The translations under genes were made by a program, and so were the position numbers. Positions 7,096 through 14,986 of a stretch of 29,184 nt of DNA are shown in pieces (position 1 is the first letter of the stretch; the number at the start of each line of letters is the position of its first letter). The notes below the pieces were generated by a model, which saw nothing but the letters and a program-made list of their open reading frames with translations, was not told the origin of the DNA and did no database searches. The DNA lies in the NCBI GenBank assembly GCA_964530005.1, contig CAZGZD010000012.1:1-29184 (forward strand), written 5' to 3'. This DNA comes from CAZGZD01 sp964530005 (GTDB lineage: Bacteria > Patescibacteriota > Microgenomatia > UBA1406 > GWC2-37-13).

Positions 7096-7275
7096 CTAAT
7101 TTTTGTATCGATTTCTTTGTCTCTCTTTTTCGTATTCTTTTCTGACAGTTGATGGCTTTTTATAAAACTGTTTTTTACGGACTTCATCTACGACATTCTC
7201 TTCAATTACACTGCGGCTGAATTTGCGGAACATAGTCTCCTTTGACTCTCCCTTTCTTTTTGATACAACGACCAT
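7096..7275 (-). CDS. rpsU: 30S ribosomal protein S21
   Basis: A 59-residue protein encoded on the minus strand from ATG 7275-7273 to TAG 7098-7096, too short for common length cut-offs. It starts MVVVSKRKGESKETMFRKFS and continues with the bS21 pattern of Arg/Lys-rich helices (EVRKKQFYKKPSTVRKEYEK, ending RNRYKN). bS21 sits on the 30S platform next to the anti-Shine-Dalgarno end of 16S rRNA and helps mRNA binding. It has a canonical Shine-Dalgarno, GGAGG at 7290-7286 with 10 nt before the ATG, which is exceptional in this window where most genes seem leaderless. It is followed by the ybeY-like gene, which also concerns the 30S. Confidence 0.92.
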   Translation of the reverse strand: MVVVSKRKGESKETMFRKFSRSVIEENVVDEVRKKQFYKKPSTVRKEYEKERQRNRYKN

Positions 7276-7285
7276 ATAAATTACA

Positions 7286-7290
7286 CCTCC
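7286..7290 (-). promoter_or_regulatory. Shine-Dalgarno of rpsU
   Basis: GGAGG followed by TG on the minus strand gives a 7-nt GGAGGTG match to the CACCTCC anti-SD seen in the 16S 3' end at 28731-28737. It fixes the rpsU start at 7275. Confidence 0.85.
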
Positions 7291-7342
7291 TTAATGTGAC
7301 AAACTAAAAAAATATTTTGAGCGCGAAAGATATCCAATTGTA

Positions 7343-8179
7343 TTATATTTGAGTTGCTATTGCAATGATTTGCTTGATCGAGAGTGCGGATGCGACTGAA
7401 AGTGGATTTTTGGCGGATCCATTCAGTAGCATGTGTGTTGATATATGTAAAAACCATGTGGCCTTCGGATCTCGCTTTAGGAGTATTTCGTAAAAAGGAG
7501 TAAGGTCGAGGTGGGGTGCGGGGAATGTCTTGATTCTGACGTGGCCAGATACGGGATCTCGCTTTATGACAAGCTGATATCCCATCTTCAGAGCAAGTTT
7601 CATAGCTTCTTCGTTGGCTGACTCAATTGCGAGTGATTTACCCCAGTGACTTTCAAAGGTGAATCCATGTTTGAGCTCTTTCTCGGCTCGGCATTTGTTG
7701 GCAATGACAAGAAGAGCTCCATCGAGGAGTGAGAAGACAGTCTCACAGACAGCTTGGCTATTTTTGTTAGTTGCGTTAAGTCCCGTAATCAACTGATGTA
7801 GACAGAAATCATAGTTGTCGGATGTGGGATCCGGAAAATATGCTTCTCCAAAGCTGTCAATTGTCGTGACAAAATCGACTATTCGGCCAAGTGGAGTGAT
7901 CGTATATTTATTGATATGGCCTTGTGTGACGAGCCAATCAAAGACTCGTCGAGTGGCAGACTGATTGCGATCTTTGAGTTGGTGGTGATCAAATTGACCA
8001 AGTCCTGTATCAACGTGTGCGATATCTGGATCTGAATCGACAACTTGTCCGTCAAGTGTGGTACCTGCTGGGACAAATGCGAGCTCAGCCTCGGCCCAAT
8101 CGGGTCTAAAACGTTTGAGCAGCCATGCTGCGCTTATTGCGTCAAGATCTGGTGATAGGTGAGCGACAATTGTCTTCAT
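7343..8179 (-). CDS. DHH-superfamily-like phosphoesterase
   Basis: A 278-aa soluble protein with two motifs of metal-dependent DHH-type phosphoesterases: HLSPDLDAI (residues 7-15, the HxxPDxDA metal motif) and HVDTGLGQFDHHQ (55-67, with the DHH triplet). The C-terminal half (SGHVRIKTFPAPHLDLTPFYEILLKRDP) matches no DHHA1 domain I can name. Members cleave nanoRNAs, cyclic dinucleotides, pyrophosphate or ssDNA; the substrate here cannot be told. The ATG overlaps the proS stop in a TAATG arrangement (8181-8177), so translation is probably coupled to proS. rpsU lies 67 nt downstream with its own SD. Confidence 0.75.
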   Translation of the reverse strand: MKTIVAHLSPDLDAISAAWLLKRFRPDWAEAELAFVPAGTTLDGQVVDSDPDIAHVDTGLGQFDHHQLKDRNQSATRRVFDWLVTQGHINKYTITPLGRIVDFVTTIDSFGEAYFPDPTSDNYDFCLHQLITGLNATNKNSQAVCETVFSLLDGALLVIANKCRAEKELKHGFTFESHWGKSLAIESANEEAMKLALKMGYQLVIKRDPVSGHVRIKTFPAPHLDLTPFYEILLKRDPKATWFLHISTHMLLNGSAKNPLSVASALSIKQIIAIATQI

Positions 8180-9885
8180 TATATGTTACTTACGATTTCT
8201 AATATTTTTTCTATGGCAAAAGTATTTGTAGTTTTTTCTGATCTTTTTTTTAGTTCGATCTTACCTTCTGTTCGCTTAGAGACGACTAGGCGATAAGGTA
8301 TTCCAATAAGATCACAGTCCGCAAACTTTGCCCCTGCCATAGTGTTTTCGCGATCGTCAAATAGGACATCAATGCCCTTTTTCTGAAGTTGTTGATATAC
8401 CTCTTCTGCTTGTTTTTTGATCTCTTTATCTTGCATATCAAGGCCGATAAGATGAACCTGATATGGAGCAATACTTGCTGGCCAGATAATTCCTCGTTCG
8501 TCATGATGAGTCTCCACAACTGCAGCCATAGAGCGCCCAATACCAAGGCCATAGCAGCCCATATAGTACTCATGTTCTTTACCATTTTCAGAGATAAATG
8601 TGGCATTTTTCATGCGCGACGTATAGTGATATCCAAGTTGGAATACATTACTCACCTCAATACCTCGATAAATCTCATAGGTCTCGCTGGTCTCGGGATA
8701 CACATCACCTTCTTTGGCTTTTTTTATATCAAAAAAACTGGCTGGAGTTGGTATATCGCGTTCAAAATTGACGTTGATGGAGTGATAATTGGTTCGATTT
8801 GCACCACACTCAAAGTTGATGCGATTTGCAGTTGAGTCGTCCATAATAATCCGCACATTTTTGGGTAGATTGAGAATGCCGGCATATCCAACTTCGGCTC
8901 CCGTGACTTTTTTGACAGTTGTGGCATCCGCAAGTTGAAGATGTGTGCATCCTAATACGCGTTTGAGTTTGGCTTCGCTTACATCATAATCTCCCCGAAC
9001 TGCAGCTGCTACGATCTCATCATGGTCTGTCTGGAATATAAGCGTTTTGGTTGTCTTTTCGACTGGAATTTTTAAATACTTGGCAAGCTCTTGGACTCCT
9101 ATTATTCCCGTTCCCAATACCTCTTCCATCGGTTGAATCTTCTCGCCATCTTGTGCAAAGTGCGGAGCGCTTGATGGGGCTATTTCTCGATTAAAATATC
9201 GATTTTGTGAGGCAACGCGTAAGATTACATCTTCTCCAGCATCGCATAGCACTTGAAACTCATGGGAATAGTCCCCTCCTATATAGCCATTATCTGCCTC
9301 GACAATAATCGTCTCAAGACCCAATTCTTTAAAGATATTTTGATATGTGGTTTTCATGTTTGCGTACTCTTTTTTAAAATCACTTTCATCGCTATGAAAT
9401 GAATATGCATCTTTCATGATAAATTCACGAACTCGAAGAAGTCCCCCACGCGCTCGAAGCTCATCTCGGAATTTGGATGAAAATTGATAGATATTAAATG
9501 GCAGATCTTTATAACTTACCTGAAACTTACGAACAATATCCACAAACATCTCCTCAGCCGTCCCACCAAGTGCAAATTCTGATCCGTGACGATCAGCCAC
9601 TTTCATAAGCTCATAGCCAGCTGACTTGTCCCTGTTTGTCTCCTCCCACAAGGCTAAAGGATGAAGAAGCGGAACCGACATCTCTTGACCACCGGCTATG
9701 TCCATATGTTTTTTGACAATTTGGATTATTTTTTGTTGAACTATCTGACCAAGAGGCAGAAAAAAATACCGGCCAGCAGATGATTCGCGAATATATCCGG
9801 CCTGTATGAGTAATTTGTGCGATGTGAGTGTGGCGTCTGCCGGTGGCGCCTTGGTTGTTTTTCCGAAAAGATGTGAATAGCGCAT
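8179..9885 (-). CDS. proS: Prolyl-tRNA synthetase
   Basis: Class II aminoacyl-tRNA synthetase that charges tRNA-Pro; 568 aa, the bacterial type with an editing-type insertion. Motif 1 region is GQIVQQKIIQIVKKHMD, motif 2 is FRDELRARGGLLRVREFIMKD in part, and motif 3 is GCYGLGIGRSMAAVVE. The YbaK-like insertion lies in the middle (KTTKTLIFQTDHDEIVAA to CTHLQLADATTVKK). An anticodon-binding domain ends the protein. The substrate tRNA-Pro(CGG) gene is in the same window at 239-315. AATACT at 9897-9892 lies 6 nt before the ATG. The downstream DHH gene overlaps its stop. Confidence 0.96.
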   Translation of the reverse strand: MRYSHLFGKTTKAPPADATLTSHKLLIQAGYIRESSAGRYFFLPLGQIVQQKIIQIVKKHMDIAGGQEMSVPLLHPLALWEETNRDKSAGYELMKVADRHGSEFALGGTAEEMFVDIVRKFQVSYKDLPFNIYQFSSKFRDELRARGGLLRVREFIMKDAYSFHSDESDFKKEYANMKTTYQNIFKELGLETIIVEADNGYIGGDYSHEFQVLCDAGEDVILRVASQNRYFNREIAPSSAPHFAQDGEKIQPMEEVLGTGIIGVQELAKYLKIPVEKTTKTLIFQTDHDEIVAAAVRGDYDVSEAKLKRVLGCTHLQLADATTVKKVTGAEVGYAGILNLPKNVRIIMDDSTANRINFECGANRTNYHSINVNFERDIPTPASFFDIKKAKEGDVYPETSETYEIYRGIEVSNVFQLGYHYTSRMKNATFISENGKEHEYYMGCYGLGIGRSMAAVVETHHDERGIIWPASIAPYQVHLIGLDMQDKEIKKQAEEVYQQLQKKGIDVLFDDRENTMAGAKFADCDLIGIPYRLVVSKRTEGKIELKKRSEKTTNTFAIEKILEIVSNI

Positions 9886-9912
9886 AGAATGAGTATTTCT
9901 AATTGAGATTGA

Positions 9913-10443
9913 TTATTTATTTATTGTATCACACACAAGCTCCAGAGCTCTCTCTTGAGATAAGTTTGTCGTGTCAATTACCAGATTAAAATGAGAGGGA
10001 TCAAAAAAATCAGTACGATGATAGATGTCTTTTACTTTCTGAGTCACGCTTCCTTCACGTTGTCTGATCTTTTTCTCAGCTTCAACAAGCGATACTTGTT
10101 CACGGTTTGCGAATCGGCTAATGCGAGTCGCAATATCTGCCGTAAGAAGAACGCGAAATACGTCTGATGCGTCGCGCATAAGCATACCAGCCAGCCACCC
10201 ATCTACGACAATATGATCAGTACGTCTCACACGGTCGATCATATCATTGTCAATTTTGAGGGTAAGTATTGGATTTTGCTCTTCGCCTTTTTCAAGCGAG
10301 AGATTGTGACTCGTAGCATATTCTCGAAAAAGTTGACCTGTTGAATAGTGCTTCCAGCCAAGCCTTGCTGCAAGATCGCGTGCGAGTGAGGATTTGCCAG
10401 TGCAGATTGCACCAGATAAAGCAATTTTTTTATATGGACGCAT
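9913..10443 (-). CDS. Cytidylate-kinase-like P-loop kinase, paralog A
   Basis: A 176-aa P-loop kinase of the (d)CMP kinase / archaeal CMP-kinase-like type, which would phosphorylate CMP or another nucleotide. Seen: an intact Walker A GAICTGKS (11-18), STGQLFREYA after the first helix as in cytidylate kinases, the DGWLAGML strand in the Walker-B position, and the LID region with REQVSLVEAEKKIRQRE, ending in LVIDTTNLSQERAL. It is the downstream copy of a tandem pair: the gene at 10515-11093 has the same organisation and about the same length. Bacterial Cmk is normally about 225 aa, so this is the shorter, archaea-like architecture. The true substrate is uncertain. Confidence 0.75.
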   Translation of the reverse strand: MRPYKKIALSGAICTGKSSLARDLAARLGWKHYSTGQLFREYATSHNLSLEKGEEQNPILTLKIDNDMIDRVRRTDHIVVDGWLAGMLMRDASDVFRVLLTADIATRISRFANREQVSLVEAEKKIRQREGSVTQKVKDIYHRTDFFDPSHFNLVIDTTNLSQERALELVCDTINK

Positions 10444-10485
10444 CCGAATTAGTATTTAATATGGTAATTTATGCGGTGCGTCACA

Positions 10486-10527
10486 AGGGTCCGTAGTTAT
10501 TCCGATACATCGGACTAAACGGTCCCT
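10486..10527. repeat. 42-nt imperfect palindrome between the kinase paralogs
   Basis: The inner part TCCGAT-AC-ATCGGA (10501-10514) is a perfect hairpin. The outer part AGGGTCCGT (10486-10494) pairs with ACGGTCCCT (10519-10527) with one T-T mismatch, with an internal loop between them. The stop codon of the upstream kinase (10517-10515) lies in that loop. No T-tract follows on either strand, so this is not a classic terminator; RNA processing or stability control is possible. Confidence 0.6.
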
Positions 10528-11093
10528 ATGCCGTTTTTTACCCCAAGTGTATCAAGTACTCGGCCCAAAGATTCCATTGGTCCAAGTTTATATGTATCAA
10601 TAACAAGGGAGTAGTAGCGTGGATCCCAAAAATTGTACTTGCCATAAAGCATTCGCCACTTATCAATATTTTCCTGCTCTCGACGACCAATCCACTCTTT
10701 GGCATCTGCAATTGAGATATTCTCTCGGTTTACTACACGGTCAATTATGATATCTGGTTCAGAGCAAACAACGAGTACTCGAAAAATATTGTCCATATCT
10801 CGAGTCACAAATCCAGAAAGCCAGGCTTCATAGATAAGGCCCTGCTCGTTTGAAAGAGTCGAGCGAGTCAGCTCATCTATCCCCTTCTCATGGCTATCAG
10901 AGCGGGCTGTTGCACCTCTTTTATTTTCATGAATGTTGTGCGTCCTGTCGTATTTGCGCTGTAGTTCTCCTGCGTTGACATACTTCCAATGCAATGCATT
11001 TTGAAGATTTTTGGCAAGTGTGGTTGTGCCTGTTGCGATCTTGCCTGATATGGTGATATTTTGATACCCAACATCAATGGATTTATGTGCCAT
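10515..11093 (-). CDS. Cytidylate-kinase-like P-loop protein, paralog B
   Basis: A 192-aa paralog of the neighbouring gene 9913-10443: same fold order, with ISGKIATGTTTLAKNLQ in the P-loop position (17-24), VNAGELQRKYDRTHNI, IYEAWLSGFVTRD where A has VDGWLAGMLMRD, NRENISIADAKEWIGRREQEN in the LID region, and LVIDTYKLGP at the end. The Walker A Lys is replaced: GKIATGTT rather than GxxxxGKS. As I recall, archaeal type-2 CMP kinases also carry a GxGTTT loop, so this need not mean loss of activity. The last codons fall in a 42-nt palindrome. It lies 4 nt after rseP. Confidence 0.75.
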   Translation of the reverse strand: MAHKSIDVGYQNITISGKIATGTTTLAKNLQNALHWKYVNAGELQRKYDRTHNIHENKRGATARSDSHEKGIDELTRSTLSNEQGLIYEAWLSGFVTRDMDNIFRVLVVCSEPDIIIDRVVNRENISIADAKEWIGRREQENIDKWRMLYGKYNFWDPRYYSLVIDTYKLGPMESLGRVLDTLGVKNGIGTV

Positions 11094-11097
11094 GGGT

Positions 11098-12168
11098 TTA
11101 TTTGTAAAATTTAATTACATCAAATATAGACACTACAACTGCAAGTGTCAAAAGTATTATTATTCCAGCAAGATTGGTAATTCTTTCAAATTTAGCGTTT
11201 ACTCGACGCCTGGAAACCCATTCATATACGACAAATGCCAATCTTCCTCCATCAAGAGCCGGAAAAGGAAGAATGTTGATAACAGCAAGATTTAATGAAA
11301 GTAGTGCAACCAACTCAAGCACAGCATTTTGGCCGTATTTTACAGCTTGCCCTGTGAAATGAACAATACCAATCGGGCCTGTGATATCGGCTTTTGGTTT
11401 TTGAAAGGCAATGAGCCCACCTATCGTACGAGCAAGTTCGACTATAATACTTTTAGTAATCTTCCCGGCTTCAAATAGTCCAAAAAATGGAGCTTTGTAC
11501 CAGGGATATTTTCTTTCTTCAAATGTCGTAATTACGACACCCAACGCACCTTGTCCAGCTGGTGGATTTTTGCGAGGTGTGAGTTTAGTTTGCCCTATTA
11601 CGTCGTCTCTGGCATATTCTATAGAGATTTCAGATCCGGCAGAATTTTTGGCAATAGTGATAAAATCATCTGCTTTTTTAATAATAAAGACTTTATTTTT
11701 AGATCTTACTTTCAAAATTACATCTCGGGGCGCGAGTTTGGCGTGTTTTGCAGGCGATCCACCTTGTACGCTATCAATAATCACTTTGTCTGTGGGGACA
11801 GGTACTCCACGAGTAAAAAGGTACGAGATAAGGACCCAGCCAAGAATAAAATTCCCGACAATTCCGGCTATTATAATTATGGCTTTTTGGAAGTGGGGTT
11901 TGCTTACAAATGCACGGCTTTTAAGTCTTGCTCGCTCTCCTTCTTCAAGTTGGGAATATTCTTCTCCATAGAGCCTAACAAATCCACCCAATGGAATAAG
12001 ATTTATAGAATAGACTGTCTCGCCTATTTTTCGTCCATATAATCGTGGAGGAAATCCAATACCAAATTCTTCAACCAAGACGCCTGATTTTTTGGCTGCA
12101 ATGAAGTGTCCAAATTCATGCACAAGAATAAGAACTACAAGAATGATAAGAAAGATGATTATATTCAT
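11098..12168 (-). CDS. rseP: Site-2 protease RseP/M50 family zinc metalloprotease
   Basis: Intramembrane protease that cuts membrane-bound regulators or leftover signal peptides. The 356-aa protein has the HEFGH zinc motif in the first transmembrane helix (residues 17-21), the NLIPLGGFVRLYGEE segment, a second membrane helix (AIIIIAGIVGNFILGWVLISYLF), one PDZ domain (about 125-200), and the third metal ligand in ILPFPALDGGRLAFVVYEW, then a last membrane helix. One PDZ domain rather than the two of E. coli RseP is common in Gram-positive-type enzymes. It lies directly after frr (12-nt gap), and TATAAT at 12185-12180 overlaps the frr stop, so it may have its own -10. Confidence 0.93.
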   Translation of the reverse strand: MNIIIFLIILVVLILVHEFGHFIAAKKSGVLVEEFGIGFPPRLYGRKIGETVYSINLIPLGGFVRLYGEEYSQLEEGERARLKSRAFVSKPHFQKAIIIIAGIVGNFILGWVLISYLFTRGVPVPTDKVIIDSVQGGSPAKHAKLAPRDVILKVRSKNKVFIIKKADDFITIAKNSAGSEISIEYARDDVIGQTKLTPRKNPPAGQGALGVVITTFEERKYPWYKAPFFGLFEAGKITKSIIVELARTIGGLIAFQKPKADITGPIGIVHFTGQAVKYGQNAVLELVALLSLNLAVINILPFPALDGGRLAFVVYEWVSRRRVNAKFERITNLAGIIILLTLAVVVSIFDVIKFYK

Positions 12169-12180
12169 ACTTTTGATTGA

Positions 12181-12738
12181 TTATACAGTTTGTATCTCAG
12201 TTGTTTTTGCTTCTTTTATGTTCGCAATTTTGTCCATGTATATTTGGGTTTGAGCGTCTATGTCTCGCTCGATTCTAAATTTTTCGTCCTCAGACAACTC
12301 TTTTGCTTCTTTTTGTGCTTTAATTGTTCGGCGAAGATCATCTCGATAGTTGCGAATAATATTCCTCGCCTCTTCTGTCTTTGTGCCAACAATGCGTACG
12401 AACTTGTCTCTTTGCTCGGTAGATAAGGGCGGTACAAGGGCTTGGACTGAAGTTCCTTGAACAGATGCTGAAAGCCCAAGATTTGATTTTTGTATTGCTC
12501 GCTCAATATCTGCAAGAGTTGATGGGTCAAAAGGAATAATAAGGATTCGAGTTGGGCCATCAGTGGTGATAGTTGCAAGTTCGCGTATTCGCATACTTGT
12601 ACTTCCCCCGTATGTCTCAACAATAAGATCCTCGACAAGTGCTCCAGATGCCCGACCCGATCGAATACTTTTGAGGTCTTCCTGAAGACGATCTATAGAT
12701 GCATCGGCTGCTTTATTAAACTCTTCAAGAGTGTTCAT
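12181..12738 (-). CDS. frr: Ribosome recycling factor
   Basis: Splits post-termination ribosomes together with EF-G. Started at ATG 12738 it is 185 aa, the family length, beginning MNTLEEFNKAADASIDRLQ. The upstream in-frame codons reaching 12765 would run into tsf, so the shorter start is preferred. The signature is present: LKSIRSGRASGALVEDLIVETYGG, then RILIIPFDPSTLADIERAIQKSNLG and PPLSTEQRDKFVRIV, and the C-terminal helix RNIIRNYRDDLRRTIKAQ. It follows tsf by 5 nt, in the order rpsB-tsf-frr-rseP. Confidence 0.96.
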   Translation of the reverse strand: MNTLEEFNKAADASIDRLQEDLKSIRSGRASGALVEDLIVETYGGSTSMRIRELATITTDGPTRILIIPFDPSTLADIERAIQKSNLGLSASVQGTSVQALVPPLSTEQRDKFVRIVGTKTEEARNIIRNYRDDLRRTIKAQKEAKELSEDEKFRIERDIDAQTQIYMDKIANIKEAKTTEIQTV

Positions 12739-12743
12739 AAGTA

Positions 12744-13205
12744 TTATTTTTCTCCAAGTTCCCAACGCACAATACGCGCGATTTCTATATTTTCACCAAG
12801 CTGCAGGACAGCCTCTTTGACAAGATCGCTTATTTTTTTCTTTGGGTCGCGAATATACTCGGTGCTCTGAAGTTCTTTTACACTTTCCGGCATTGTTGAG
12901 GCGACTTGCATTGCAATCTCGGCCCCAAGATGTTGAAAATTTTCGTTGGCAGCTACGAAATCTGTCTCGCATTTGAGCTCGACAAGTGCAGCTATTTTTT
13001 TATTGTGATGGGTATAGTGATATATCCCACCTTGTGACACACGGCGAGTTGATTTTTTCTCAGCAGCCGCTGCACCCCATTCGAGTAATTTTTTTTTGGC
13101 TTTTTCTATGTCTCCACTTGTCTCCTCGAGAGCTTTTTTACAAAGCTCATAGGATACGCCTGTCTCCTCTCTTAAAGCTTTTAATTTAGTAAAATCGAAT
13201 GCCAT
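12744..13205 (-). CDS. tsf: Elongation factor Ts, short form
   Basis: Nucleotide exchange factor for EF-Tu. Seen: the N-terminal UBA-like domain (KLKALREETGVSYELCKKALEE in part, then GDIEKAKKKLLEWG) and the EF-Tu-contacting ELKCETDFVAANENF. The 153-aa length is close to half of E. coli EF-Ts (283 aa): only the N-terminal domain and one core subdomain are present, without the second core copy and coiled coil, much as in the short Thermus type, which works as a dimer. It is 32 nt downstream of rpsB and 5 nt upstream of frr. Confidence 0.94.
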   Translation of the reverse strand: MAFDFTKLKALREETGVSYELCKKALEETSGDIEKAKKKLLEWGAAAAEKKSTRRVSQGGIYHYTHHNKKIAALVELKCETDFVAANENFQHLGAEIAMQVASTMPESVKELQSTEYIRDPKKKISDLVKEAVLQLGENIEIARIVRWELGEK

Positions 13206-13237
13206 TTTATATTTTTATGAGTGAACTGAAGTAATTT

Positions 13238-14014
13238 TTATTTTGCTTTGGGCTTTTTCTCCCCATCCGCCTCTGTATTGGAAGATTTTGATTGAGATTT
13301 ATCAGGTTTTGCCGCTGCCTTGAGTCCACCTGCGTATGCCTCCACAATTGTCGTGATGAGGAATTCAACTGAGGCTGGTGAGTCGTCATTTGCGACAATC
13401 GGATAAGCAACAGATCCTGGATCAGCGTTGGTATCGGCAATTGCGACAACTGGAATATGAGTTTGTCTCGCTTCCCCTGTGGCATTTTTTTCTTTTTTAA
13501 TATCAACAATAAAAAGAAAGTCTGGCTTTTTAGAAAGCGGTACGAGTCCGCCATAGAATTTTTCAAGCTTACTAATGTGTTTGGTAAGTCGAACTCGCTC
13601 ATGCTTGATCATCTTAGCTCCATCTTCTCCATCTCTAAGTTCTTTGAGTTCCGACAACTTCTTGACGTTTTTAATTATTGTTTGGAAGTTGGTAAGCAGT
13701 CCTGATGGCCACTTTACTGTAATATGAGGAACTCCATGTTTTTTGCAAATCTCATTGGCATATTGACTCGCCACTTTCTTGGTTGCCACAACAAGAAGAG
13801 TCTTGCCATCACTGGCAGCTTCTGCAAGAACTTTTTTGGCAGCATTGATCTGGTTAAGGGTGGAGGTAAGGTCGATGATTGAGACGCCTTTGTCGATTGT
13901 GTACACGAAGCGACGAGCTTTGGGATGGAGGCGGTTTTTTTTGTGACCCAAATGAAGCCCTGCTTCAAAGAGCTTTTCGATATCTTTTACATTTACTGAA
14001 GATGTAGTTGACAT
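13238..14014 (-). CDS. rpsB: 30S ribosomal protein S2
   Basis: Ribosomal protein uS2, needed for S1 and mRNA docking on the 30S. From ATG 14014 the protein is 258 aa and begins MSTTSSVNVKDIEKLFEAG; a longer frame from 14053 adds a hydrophobic stub with no family support. Signatures: AGLHLGHKKNRLHPKARRFVY, DKGVSIIDLTSTL, VPHITVKWPSGLLTNF, and PVVAIADTNADPGSVAYPIVANDD. The C-terminus has a Lys/Ser-rich tail after the conserved core (KPDKSQSKSSNTEADG). The promoter TTGCAA-17-TAGAAT ends 5 nt before this ATG. First gene of rpsB-tsf-frr. Confidence 0.96.
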   Translation of the reverse strand: MSTTSSVNVKDIEKLFEAGLHLGHKKNRLHPKARRFVYTIDKGVSIIDLTSTLNQINAAKKVLAEAASDGKTLLVVATKKVASQYANEICKKHGVPHITVKWPSGLLTNFQTIIKNVKKLSELKELRDGEDGAKMIKHERVRLTKHISKLEKFYGGLVPLSKKPDFLFIVDIKKEKNATGEARQTHIPVVAIADTNADPGSVAYPIVANDDSPASVEFLITTIVEAYAGGLKAAAKPDKSQSKSSNTEADGEKKPKAK

Positions 14015-14019
14015 AAGAA

Positions 14020-14048
14020 ATTCTATCAACAGAAGCCACAATTTGCAA
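14020..14048 (-). promoter_or_regulatory. Promoter of the rpsB-tsf-frr unit
   Basis: TTGCAA (14048-14043), 17-nt spacer, TAGAAT (14025-14020), 5 nt to the ATG at 14014. It supports the 14014 start of rpsB and a leaderless message. Confidence 0.6.
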
Positions 14049-14105
14049 CTCAAACGTGCCCGTGTTGGTTTTTAGAGCAGATAAAATTATGAAAGATCAG
14101 ATGGA

Positions 14106-14981
14106 TTATAAATCTAATGATTTAAGGTACGCTTTGAAGTTGCCGTTCATATCAGGGTGATTGAGTGCAAAGTCCACGACTGTTTTCATATACTCAAATT
14201 TATTCCCTGTGTCATAATACTTGCCATCTTCAATAACAAGTGTATAGAGTGGCATACCTTGTGCGTGAAGCACATTGATTGCATCAGTCAACCATATCTC
14301 CCCAGCTTTTCCAGGCGAAAGCGACTTAAGTGCTCCGAATATCTCAGGTGGCAGGATATATGCTCCAACAAGCGCGATGTCTGATGGTGCATCAGAAGGC
14401 TCAGGTTTCTCTACAATCTTCTTTATTTTATAAAGATTTCCTTCGACTGGTTCTACTTCCGCAATACCATAACGCCTCAAATCTTCTTTATTTTTTATTT
14501 TTGTTCCAGAGATGACGATTCCACCTCGTTTTTCATATACATCTATCATCTGACGAAGACGTGGGGGCTCAGCATGCATGAACTCATCTCCCCAGAGTAC
14601 GGCAAACGCCTCGTTTTCAACAGCCGCCTCAGCACAAAGGACTGGTGTACCATTGCCATATGGCCCTTTCTGCCTAATATAGATGAAGTTGGCCATCTCA
14701 GAGATTGAATGGATCTGCTCAAGCAGCTCTTTCTTGTCAGCTGCCGTCAGATTCTGGACAAGGTCTTCGTTGGGGATATCGAAGTGATCTTCGATTGCGC
14801 GCTTATTGGATCCTGTGACAATTACAATATTTTCAATACCCGATTGGACTGCTTCTTCAACAACATATTGAATGACAGGCTTGTCCACAATGGGTAGCAT
14901 TTCCTTTGGCATCGCTTTTGTCTGAGGCAAAAAGCGTGTGCCAAATCCAGCGGCTGGTATGACAGCTTTGGTAATCTTCAT
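14106..14981 (-). CDS. galU: UTP-glucose-1-phosphate uridylyltransferase
   Basis: Makes UDP-glucose for cell-surface polysaccharide or glycolipid synthesis. The 291-aa protein is full length: nucleotide-binding signature AAGFGTRFLPQTKAMPKEML (residues 10-29), PIVDKPVIQYVVEEAV, VIVTGSNKRAIEDHFD, AVLWGDEF, GIAEVEPVEGNLYKIKKIVEKP and LPLYTLVIEDGKYYDTGNKF-like closing region (MPLYTLVIEDGKYYDTG). It follows the anchored Ig-like protein gene by 5 nt, so the two share a transcript. Confidence 0.95.
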   Translation of the reverse strand: MKITKAVIPAAGFGTRFLPQTKAMPKEMLPIVDKPVIQYVVEEAVQSGIENIVIVTGSNKRAIEDHFDIPNEDLVQNLTAADKKELLEQIHSISEMANFIYIRQKGPYGNGTPVLCAEAAVENEAFAVLWGDEFMHAEPPRLRQMIDVYEKRGGIVISGTKIKNKEDLRRYGIAEVEPVEGNLYKIKKIVEKPEPSDAPSDIALVGAYILPPEIFGALKSLSPGKAGEIWLTDAINVLHAQGMPLYTLVIEDGKYYDTGNKFEYMKTVVDFALNHPDMNGNFKAYLKSLDL

Positions 14982-14986
14982 AGTAT

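Noticed and set aside
7071..7187. N-terminal extension of the ybeY-like frame
   Set aside because: It overlaps rpsU in another frame; the YbeY-like sequence begins at the ATG at 7070.
11411..12042. Two long plus-strand frames opposite rseP
   Set aside because: Antisense shadows; rseP carries HEFGH, PDZ and the DGG motif on the minus strand.
12739..12765. Nine-codon upstream extension of frr
   Set aside because: It overlaps the end of tsf; the family start MNTLEEF is at 12738.
14015..14053. N-terminal extension of rpsB
   Set aside because: Covers the promoter TTGCAA-17-TAGAAT and has no match to S2.
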